Assembly (NCBI GenBank): GCA_012511485.1 | Contig: JAAZFZ010000221.1 | Span: 1-10,296 of the forward strand | Length of the DNA stretch: 10,296 bases | Direction: 5' to 3' | DNA from: Clostridiales bacterium | GTDB lineage: Bacteria > Bacillota > Clostridia > Oscillospirales > Acutalibacteraceae | Shown here: positions 1-5,694 of the stretch, in pieces | Layout: every line of letters starts with the position of its first letter | How positions within the stretch are numbered: the stretch's first letter is position 1 | Program-made: the position numbers and the translations under genes | The notes under the pieces: model-generated | The model's input: only the letters and a program-made list of their open reading frames with translations | Told to the model about the DNA's origin: nothing | The model's database searches: none

Positions 1-1111
1 ACTGAAACTCTACCTCACCAAAGCCCATTGATAATGCCATGAACCTTGTAACATCGGTGTTGCGAACAGACTGACCGTTCTCAGTTAAGGATTCTGAGCC
101 ATAGATAAACAGCTGAACATTTGCGCCTGAATGCGAGCCTGAGGTGTAAACATATTCATCGTCTTCAAGCATAATGGCTCCTGTTTCATGGTCTGCTGTG
201 ACAATAACAAGGGTACTCTCATCCTCACTTGCAAAATCGACGGCAGCCTCAACTGCCTTGTCGAATTCATAAACTGCCTCAACGCAACTCTCAACATTGT
301 TGCTGTGTGAGTGCTTATCAATGTGAGCACCTTCAACCATAAGGAAGAATCCGTCCTCATTATCGAGCAGCTCAATTGCCTTATTTGTCATTTCCTCAAG
401 GGTTGGAGTGTCGGTTTCACTCTCAGCCTTCCATAAATCTGAGCTGAACTGACCAAAGGATTTCTGCCCATTTGTCAGGCTCAAAAGCTCTGTGCGGGTG
501 GTGACATATGCATAACCGTTGGAGGTACACATATTTGCCTTGGTTTCATCACTTGCGGCACTCCATATCAAATCAATTCCGGAATTGACCTGCTGGTTAG
601 CAATGTAACCCGCATTTGAGCGCAGATAGGTGTGCGAAGAAAATCCTGAGGGAGTGGCGCCGGTGTTACTGTCGGTTGTAACAATTCCGGTTTTCATTCC
701 TTTTGACATGGCAAGCTCCGTGACACTTGCCGGATAGCTTATAAATGCAAAAATATCATTCGGATAAACCCCGATGCAGCCGTTGTTTGTGCGGGCACCG
801 CAGGCAAGGGCAGTTGCACCGGCGGCACTGTCAGTTACCTTGGAATTAAACGAGCGGGTTTCGGATTGCCCTCTGACAGGCATAGTTTCCATGAACAGGT
901 CAATACCACTCTCCTGCTTGGCAAGTTCGAGCGTATTCTCGCCCATGCCGTCCCCTATAAAGATAATTACATTATCGAAGATTTCAGGCTCACCGACAGG
1001 CGGAGTAACGCCGACAAACAGGTTGAAGATAAGGCTTAGAACTGAAATTACAGCTACTACAACGCTGAAAATGTCCGTTTTCCTGAAATAGATAAAAAAT
1101 TTGTTTGCCAT
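1..1111 (-). CDS. Alkaline phosphatase, membrane-anchored or secreted (3' end cut by window edge)
   Basis: Metal-dependent phosphomonoesterase of the PhoA family, expected outside the membrane, releasing phosphate from organic esters. 370 residues are visible. The N-terminus has a hydrophobic segment (about residues 14-35), a signal peptide or anchor. No lipobox is seen. Catalytic signatures occur in family order: GDG with D54, the nucleophile motif DSA (D94-S95-A96), T153 in GATPS, E260, D265 and H269 in VEGAHIDKHSH, D307-H308 in TADHE, and H327 in GSHSG. All three metal sites therefore look ligated. The position matching E. coli D153 is G151, and the usual Gly-rich stretch after the IDL segment (about 179-186) is replaced by IWSAAS. 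The ATG at 1111 was chosen because AGGAGGG (1124-1118) lies 6 bases upstream. Few residues are probably missing, since the NTDVTRFMA segment is normally near the C-terminus. Its own promoter faces away from the GH78 operon. Family is certain; substrate is unknown. Confidence 0.95.
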   Translation of the reverse strand, partial: MANKFFIYFRKTDIFSVVVAVISVLSLIFNLFVGVTPPVGEPEIFDNVIIFIGDGMGENTLELAKQESGIDLFMETMPVRGQSETRSFNSKVTDSAAGATALACGARTNNGCIGVYPNDIFAFISYPASVTELAMSKGMKTGIVTTDSNTGATPSGFSSHTYLRSNAGYIANQQVNSGIDLIWSAASDETKANMCTSNGYAYVTTRTELLSLTNGQKSFGQFSSDLWKAESETDTPTLEEMTNKAIELLDNEDGFFLMVEGAHIDKHSHSNNVESCVEAVYEFDKAVEAAVDFASEDESTLVIVTADHETGAIMLEDDEYVYTSGSHSGANVQLFIYGSESLTENGQSVRNTDVTRFMALSMGFGEVEFQ

Positions 1112-1142
1112 GAATATCCCTCCTTTTTTTATTTGTGTTTCA

Positions 1143-1171
1143 ATTATAGAGTTTTTCCTTTTATTAGTCAA
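1143..1171 (-). promoter_or_regulatory. Promoter for the alkaline phosphatase gene
   Basis: Read on the minus strand, TTGACT (1171-1166) and a perfect TATAAT (1148-1143) are separated by exactly 17 bases, a near-consensus sigma-A promoter. A start near 1136 would give a leader of about 25 bases before the ATG, with the AGGAGGG ribosome site in it. I looked for PhoP-type direct repeats (TTAACA-like) upstream and saw none that is convincing, so phosphate control is not supported by the DNA here. Confidence 0.8.
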
Positions 1172-1193
1172 CCGGATTACGAAAAAGTTCCAG

Positions 1194-1210
1194 TATTATC
1201 ACTGATAATA
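1194..1210. promoter_or_regulatory. Candidate operator: perfect 8-1-8 palindrome between divergent promoters
   Basis: TATTATCA, one central C, then TGATAATA form a perfect inverted repeat, which also pairs at 1192/1212 after one mismatch. It abuts the -35 box of the GH78 promoter (starts 1211) and lies 22 bases beyond the -35 box of the opposing phosphatase promoter. Both predicted transcripts start outside it, so it would act as DNA and not as an RNA hairpin. The position fits a dimeric regulator. No regulator gene lies in the window, and the AT-rich background makes chance possible. Confidence 0.5.
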
Positions 1211-1239
1211 TTGCTTTTATATGTAGAGATATCTATAAT
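1211..1239 (+). promoter_or_regulatory. Promoter for the GH78-yhcH operon
   Basis: TTGCTT (1211-1216) and TATAAT (1234-1239) are spaced by 17 bases. A start near 1246 leaves a leader of about 28 bases before the ATG at 1274. This supports the shorter GH78 start, because any in-frame codon upstream of about 1246 would not be on the transcript. Confidence 0.75.
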
Positions 1240-1262
1240 AATAGTAAAGCCATATAAGAAAC

Positions 1263-1268
1263 GGGGGA
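1263..1268 (+). promoter_or_regulatory. Ribosome binding site that fixes the GH78 start
   Basis: GGGGGA lies 5 bases before the ATG at 1274. An in-frame ATG at 1133 would add 47 residues with no domain homology, has no comparable ribosome site, and lies upstream of the predicted promoter. Confidence 0.75.
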
Positions 1269-1273
1269 GATAT

Positions 1274-3424
1274 ATGAAAAGCATCTATAACTCAAACTGG
1301 ATTGAGCCGGGATATGACCTTGGGGATAAGGTATGTGTTTTTTCAAAAAAATTCGACTTAAATGGTACAGTAAGCCGTGCCGAGCTTCAAATCACAAGCT
1401 TTGGAGTATATGAGGCTCATATCAACGGCAAAAGGGTTGGAGATTTCATTCTTGCCCCGGGCTGGACTAATTACAGAAAAAGGCTCCAGTTTCAGACCTA
1501 TGACATTGCGGAGCTTATTGGCAGCAACAACGAAATCAGCGTCAGTGTCGGCAGAGGCTGGCTTATGCATTATAAAGACGACTTGAGCGCAGCTCTTATT
1601 GCCTCAGTGGAAATATACTATGACAATGGGGAAAAGGAAATAATTTATACCGATGATAGCTGGACAGTCGGCCTGAGCAAAATTCAATACAGCAATATCT
1701 ACAATGGTGATATTTATGACGCCTCCTTTGTTGACGAAAGCCCATGCTTTGCGACAATTAAGGATATGGATAAAAAAATGCTCATTGAGCAGCAGGGCGA
1801 AAAAATTGTCGAGGTTGAAAAGCTGCCTGTAAAAAAGATATTCTCAACCCCGCAGGGAGATATTTGTATTGACTTCGGCCAGAATATGACCGGCTATGTT
1901 GAATTCAATATCTGCGGCAAAAAAGGTGAGCAGGCAGTCATTTATCATGCCGAAACACTGGATGCCGACGGCAATTTCTACACGGCAAACCTCAGGAGTG
2001 CGAAGCAGGAAATCAGATTTATCTGCGATGGCAGGCTGCATACATACAAGCCGATTCATTCCTTTCAGGGCTTTCGCTATATCAAGCTTGAAAACTGGAG
2101 CGATGAAATAAAAGCCGAAAACTTCAAAGCTATTGTGGTACATTCCGATATAAAAAGGACCGGATATTTTGAGTGCTCTGATGAGCTGGTAAACAAGCTT
2201 TACTCCAACATAATTTGGGGGCAAAGGGGCAATTTTCTGGATGTGCCGACAGATTGCCCTCAGCGTGATGAGCGACTTGGATGGACAGGTGACGCTCAGG
2301 TATTCATTCGAACCGCAGCATTGAATTTTGATGTAAACAAATTTTTTGAAAAGTGGCTCTCTGACCTATCAAGCTGCCAGAATGCTGACGGCGGGGTTCC
2401 TCATGTCATTCCCGACCTTCAGTGGAGGGATGACAGCTCCTCAGGCTGGGCTGATGCTGCGGTTATCTGCCCATGGCAGCTTTATCTCACCTACGGCAAT
2501 AAAAAAGTCCTTGCCAGGCAGTTCGATTCCATGTGCAAATGGGTCAATTACATAAAAAATCATAGTAACAATTATCTTTGGGATACCGGCAAGCATTTTG
2601 CCGACTGGCTTTGCCTTGACGAGAATGACAGCTCTAAAAAGCACGCAACTCCAGTTGAGCTGATTTCGACAGCGTTTTTTGCATATTCAACATCATTGCT
2701 CATAAAATCGGGCAATGTTCTGGGAATTGATATGTCGGAATATGAAGCACTCCTTTCAAATATCAGGCAAGCGTATAGAAAAGCCTTTATCGATAAGTAC
2801 GGCAGGGTCAACTGCAACACGCAGACCGGCTGCGCACTGACGATTTATTTCAATCTTTCGCCGGACAAGCAGGCAGCGGCAAAGCAGCTCAACTCCCTTG
2901 TAAAGGAATGCGGTCACCTAAAAACCGGATTCCTCGGCACTCCTTATCTGCTTCATGCTCTTTCCGAAAACGGTTATGCTCAAACGGCATATGACCTGCT
3001 GCTTAGGCGTGAATATCCGTCATGGCTCTATTCGGTCACAATGGGAGCCACAACCATCTGGGAGCATTGGGACAGCCTCAAGCCCGACGGAACAATGTGG
3101 AGCACCGGCATGAACTCCTTTAATCACTATGCATACGGAGCAGTGGGCGACTGGATATTTAGTGTTGCGGCGGGTATCAACATAGATGAAGCCTCACCCG
3201 GTTTCAGGCATATCATTTTTAAACCCGCAACGGACTCAAGGCTCAGCTTCGTCAAGGCAGGCATCTTAACAAAATACGGTGAGGTCAAATCCTCATGGCG
3301 CAAAGAGGGCAGACTAATAGAATATTCATTTACCGTGCCGCATCCATGCACTGCTACGGTTTATGTCGGCGGGGAAGCAAAAATTGTCAGCGGAGGAACA
3401 TATAAATTCAAGGAGGAAATATAA
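1274..3424 (+). CDS. GH78 alpha-L-rhamnosidase, compact cytoplasmic form
   Basis: Inverting glycosidase that removes terminal alpha-L-rhamnose from plant glycosides, pectic oligosaccharides or other rhamnosides. The 716 residues show the family layout. An N-terminal beta-sandwich (about 15-105) carries the AHINGKRVGDFILAPGW segment. A second beta domain (about 190-290) has the DFGQNMTGY motif. The (alpha/alpha)6 barrel spans about 305-620, and a C-terminal beta domain follows. The hallmark DCPQRDERLGWTGD is at 327-340, and by family comparison E333 is the likely general acid. E597 in TTIWEHWD is the likely general base. At 716 residues it is shorter than many GH78 enzymes (often 850-1000), apparently lacking an extra N-terminal beta domain. 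No signal peptide is present, so it should act on imported substrate. It is followed by a yhcH-like gene through a TAATG overlap. The activity assignment is strong; the natural substrate is not shown. Confidence 0.93.
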   Translation: MKSIYNSNWIEPGYDLGDKVCVFSKKFDLNGTVSRAELQITSFGVYEAHINGKRVGDFILAPGWTNYRKRLQFQTYDIAELIGSNNEISVSVGRGWLMHYKDDLSAALIASVEIYYDNGEKEIIYTDDSWTVGLSKIQYSNIYNGDIYDASFVDESPCFATIKDMDKKMLIEQQGEKIVEVEKLPVKKIFSTPQGDICIDFGQNMTGYVEFNICGKKGEQAVIYHAETLDADGNFYTANLRSAKQEIRFICDGRLHTYKPIHSFQGFRYIKLENWSDEIKAENFKAIVVHSDIKRTGYFECSDELVNKLYSNIIWGQRGNFLDVPTDCPQRDERLGWTGDAQVFIRTAALNFDVNKFFEKWLSDLSSCQNADGGVPHVIPDLQWRDDSSSGWADAAVICPWQLYLTYGNKKVLARQFDSMCKWVNYIKNHSNNYLWDTGKHFADWLCLDENDSSKKHATPVELISTAFFAYSTSLLIKSGNVLGIDMSEYEALLSNIRQAYRKAFIDKYGRVNCNTQTGCALTIYFNLSPDKQAAAKQLNSLVKECGHLKTGFLGTPYLLHALSENGYAQTAYDLLLRREYPSWLYSVTMGATTIWEHWDSLKPDGTMWSTGMNSFNHYAYGAVGDWIFSVAAGINIDEASPGFRHIIFKPATDSRLSFVKAGILTKYGEVKSSWRKEGRLIEYSFTVPHPCTATVYVGGEAKIVSGGTYKFKEEI

Positions 3425-3885
3425 TGATTTTTGACAAGCTAGAGAACCTGAGCAGTTACTATTCAATTGATTCCTCACTCGAAGAGGTAGGCGAATTTCT
3501 TCAGGATTTTGTTGATAATCCGAAACCGACGGGCAGATACGACATTGATGGCGACAGGGTCTTTGCAATTGTTTCCCAATACAAAACAAAACCTGCCGAA
3601 GGCAAGCTTTGTGAGGCGCACAGAAAATATATTGATTTGCAGTTTATGCTCAAAGGCAGGGAATATATTGGTTGGGCGCCGGTTGATGAGCTTTATATGG
3701 AAACGGAGGAGTTTTCAAAAGGCGGGGATATTGCATATTATTCAGGAAACTGCAAAACATGGCTCCCTTTAAAGGAAGGATATTTTGTTCTTCTGTTCCC
3801 ACAGGACGCTCATTTGCCATGCATAAAATCCAGCATCAGTCAACAATATAACATAAAAATAGTAGTTAAAATAGCCGTCAAATAG
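3424..3885 (+). CDS. YhcH/YjgK/YiaL (EbgC-like, DUF386) family protein, possible sugar anomerase
   Basis: Small cytoplasmic cupin-like protein of 153 residues, the full family length. Family marks are the E64-x-H66 pair followed by YIDLQ (D71) in EAHRKYIDLQF, the FPQDAHLPC segment with H130, and a basic/hydrophobic C-terminal strand ending IVVKIAVK. These conserved acidic and histidine residues are the expected metal ligands. Relatives include E. coli EbgC, YiaL and YhcH; the last (NanQ) has been reported as a sialic acid anomerase. Its ATG shares one base with the GH78 stop (TAATG), and a strong AAGGAGG site lies inside the GH78 3' end, so the two are translationally coupled. By context it may speed anomer interconversion of the rhamnose freed by GH78. 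That role is inference; the family call is firm. Confidence 0.9.
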   Translation: MIFDKLENLSSYYSIDSSLEEVGEFLQDFVDNPKPTGRYDIDGDRVFAIVSQYKTKPAEGKLCEAHRKYIDLQFMLKGREYIGWAPVDELYMETEEFSKGGDIAYYSGNCKTWLPLKEGYFVLLFPQDAHLPCIKSSISQQYNIKIVVKIAVK

Positions 3886-5231
3886 CTTATGCAGCTTAAA
3901 ACGGTATGAATACTGCTTAATGTCAGGGCACCGCAGTGGCTTATTGCGGTGCTCTTTTGTGCCTGCACATCACAATTGAGGTATTTTACCAGCTTTGAGG
4001 TCAAATCCTTATTCTCCGAAAAGCCGGACTGAGTCTGCAGGGCATTGCCCCATTTGCGCAGGATTTCCTCGAAGCTGTCCTCATTCAGATTCACAATTTC
4101 GGGAGAACCGCCGAACAAGAACCAGCCGCTTGTCCCTTCGCATTTTGCCCCCTTGTAGCTCCATGTCAGCCAGCTGAATCCTGCATTGTCATATGAGTCA
4201 AAAACATATTCTGCAATATCTGTTCCTCCTTGAAATTCGCCAATGAGAATCGGAACATTCCAAAAGGAATGACGCTGCGCATCCTTTATCTTATTTTCAA
4301 TCTCTTCTTTTTTATAGTTGTAGTTGTGAAGAGAATAGATAACATTCTGCCAGCCGTATTTTGCGGGTGAGGGTAGGTTTCCAAGTTCCCAGACACCTTC
4401 AAATATGATGATATGCTCTTTGTCGACCTCACGGATTGCTCTGTAAATTCTGTCATATAGCTGCCAGAGTGCAAGGTCACATTTTTTAATTGTGTTGAAT
4501 CCGTTCATCGGCTCATTGAGCAGGTCATATGCCGCAACGGCAGGGTTGCCGTTAAAATGCTTCGCCGTTTCCACCCACAGCTCAACTGTCAGGTCACGGT
4601 ATTTACTGCCCTCTTTACCAATTGAAAAAAGTTTGCTTGAATCTGATTTTCCTGTCGAATGGTCATCGCTCTGAAACCCGGGTGCTCCGTGCAGGTCTAG
4701 AATAACATATATGCCCCTTTTGCTGCATTCCTCAACAATATAGTCAAGGCGGGAGAAGTCAATTTCATTCTCCGCATTCTTTTTCCATGTGCCGTTGTCA
4801 TCAATATGCAAGTTTCTGTAGCAGAAGGGGACACGCACACAGTTGACACCGAGTGCCGCCAGATAATCAAGGTCAGATGCGGTTATCCAGTTTTCTTCAT
4901 AGCTTTCAATGAGCTTTTTACACCCTTCCTCACCGAATCTTTCAGTCAGAATTCTCAGGGTGTCATAATACCCCCAAATCTTATCCTCCCCGTCAACGGG
5001 CGTCATCCATGACTCCTGCAAAAGCCAGCCTCCGAGGTTAACTCCCCTAAGTGCTACCTTCTGACCGAATCCGTTTTCAATGGCGGAACCGTTTGTTTTA
5101 AGAATACTGTTCTTCTTGAGCTTTGCACTGTTTGAGGAGCGGACGGAAACCGCACCGCACAGGACACTCAGAGCCGCCGCAAGTATGCCTATAATGCAGC
5201 CTATGCTAATTGTTTTGTTGAACACCTTCAT
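3840..5231 (-). CDS. Exported glycoside hydrolase family 5 (cellulase / exo-beta-glucanase-like)
   Basis: Retaining beta-glycanase with a TIM barrel, 463 residues. An uncleaved anchor or signal peptide covers about 6-30; no good lipobox is seen. Barrel marks are RGVNLGGWL (62-70), VRVPF with R133, DLHGAPG with H181, the acid/base E240 in LLNEP, H302 and Y304 in LHNY, the nucleophile E332 in LIGEF, and W357 near the end. The RGVNLGGWL and LHGAPG segments resemble exo-beta-1,3-glucanase-like GH5 members, but the subfamily and substrate (beta-1,3, beta-1,4 or mannan) cannot be set. The ATG at 5231 has GGGGGA 6 bases upstream; reading further upstream only translates vanZ in another frame. The start overlaps vanZ by 26 bases. 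Homology seems to end near residue 400. The last 38 or so residues read antisense through the opposing terminator and 46 bases of the yhcH-like gene, giving a hydrophobic tail of doubtful reality. Confidence 0.9.
   Translation of the reverse strand: MKVFNKTISIGCIIGILAAALSVLCGAVSVRSSNSAKLKKNSILKTNGSAIENGFGQKVALRGVNLGGWLLQESWMTPVDGEDKIWGYYDTLRILTERFGEEGCKKLIESYEENWITASDLDYLAALGVNCVRVPFCYRNLHIDDNGTWKKNAENEIDFSRLDYIVEECSKRGIYVILDLHGAPGFQSDDHSTGKSDSSKLFSIGKEGSKYRDLTVELWVETAKHFNGNPAVAAYDLLNEPMNGFNTIKKCDLALWQLYDRIYRAIREVDKEHIIIFEGVWELGNLPSPAKYGWQNVIYSLHNYNYKKEEIENKIKDAQRHSFWNVPILIGEFQGGTDIAEYVFDSYDNAGFSWLTWSYKGAKCEGTSGWFLFGGSPEIVNLNEDSFEEILRKWGNALQTQSGFSENKDLTSKLVKYLNCDVQAQKSTAISHCGALTLSSIHTVLSCISYLTAILTTIFMLYC
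3925..3960 (+). terminator. Rho-independent terminator of the GH78-yhcH operon
   Basis: AGGGCACCGCA (3925-3935) pairs with TGCGGTGCTCT (3945-3955), an 11-bp stem with a single G-U pair and a 9-base loop, followed by a T run (CTTTTGT) on the plus strand. It begins 40 bases after the yhcH-like stop. The minus-strand side has no T tail, so it should act only on plus-strand transcription. It lies inside the annotated 3' end of the convergent GH5 gene. Confidence 0.85.
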
Positions 5232-5694
5232 TTGCTTTCCCCCGTCTTTTTTTAATAACAATTGACACAAATAGGATGCACAGAAGAATTGCCAATAAGT
5301 AACCCATACTGTCAACAAATAAATCAAATACCCTGCAGGCACGCCCGGGAACAAAATGCTGATGAATTTCATCCGTAAGCGAATAGGCGAGGCACACAAA
5401 ACAAGTGAATACAGGGCGAGGCTTTGAAAAAGTCCATGCAAAAGCATTGAATGATAAAACAGCAAGAAAAAAGTATTCAGCAGCATGGGTAGCTTTTCTT
5501 AAGGTGTTGTGCCCGATGATTTCACCAAAGGCATTGACTATTTTTGAAAGAATATCCTCGCTCAGCTCTTTTGACTCTTCACCGCTCTGAGATGAAAATT
5601 TGAAAATAGCAGCCATACATAAAAGAACCAGAAACCATGATAAAACAATAACGGCAATTCTGAGTTTATAATTATTATTTATCCTGTTTATCAT
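5206..5694 (-). CDS. VanZ-family membrane protein
   Basis: Small integral membrane protein of 162 residues, usual for the family. Hydrophobic segments lie at about 11-32, 70-87, 93-105 and 126-146. Family motifs are FKFSSQSG (31-38) after the first segment, the KATHAAEYF segment (about 67-75), and DEIHQHFVPGR followed by spaced Asp residues in DLFVDSMG. VanZ of the vanA cluster gives low-level teicoplanin resistance, but most Firmicute homologues stand outside van clusters and have no proven role. No vanHAX-type genes are here, so resistance should not be assumed. Its ATG shares one base with the stop of the binding-protein gene (TAATG), with GAGGG a few bases upstream, and its 3' end overlaps the GH5 start by 26 bases. 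Translation is therefore probably coupled on both sides. A basic tail (VIKKRRGKAN) should face the cytoplasm. Confidence 0.88.
   Translation of the reverse strand: MINRINNNYKLRIAVIVLSWFLVLLCMAAIFKFSSQSGEESKELSEDILSKIVNAFGEIIGHNTLRKATHAAEYFFLAVLSFNAFAWTFSKPRPVFTCFVCLAYSLTDEIHQHFVPGRACRVFDLFVDSMGYLLAILLCILFVSIVIKKRRGKANEGVQQNN
5238..5243 (-). promoter_or_regulatory. Ribosome binding site that fixes the GH5 start
   Basis: On the minus strand GGGGGA sits 6 bases before the ATG at 5231, inside the vanZ 3' end. It directly precedes the Lys-then-hydrophobic signal segment, as expected of a true N-terminus. The longer in-frame reading to 5486 lies wholly within vanZ and was rejected. Confidence 0.75.

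Noticed and set aside
774..1091. 105-codon open frame on the plus strand inside the alkaline phosphatase gene
   Set aside because: It is antisense to the DSA and GDG catalytic motifs and has no family signature.
1133..1273. N-terminal extension of the GH78 protein from an ATG at 1133
   Set aside because: It crosses the predicted promoter and palindrome, has no ribosome site, and encodes 47 residues with no family homology; the ATG at 1274 has GGGGGA upstream.
1112..1273. Pho box upstream of the alkaline phosphatase
   Set aside because: No TTAACA-like repeats at about 11-base spacing were found upstream of the -35 box on the minus strand.
5262..5290. TTGACA on the plus strand within vanZ as a promoter
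   Set aside because: At a 17-base spacing the -10 position reads AGAATT, which is poor, and there is no plus-strand gene downstream for it to serve.
5232..5486. Longer GH5 start up to 5486
   Set aside because: The extension lies wholly inside vanZ in another frame, and the signal peptide begins at 5231 with its own ribosome site.
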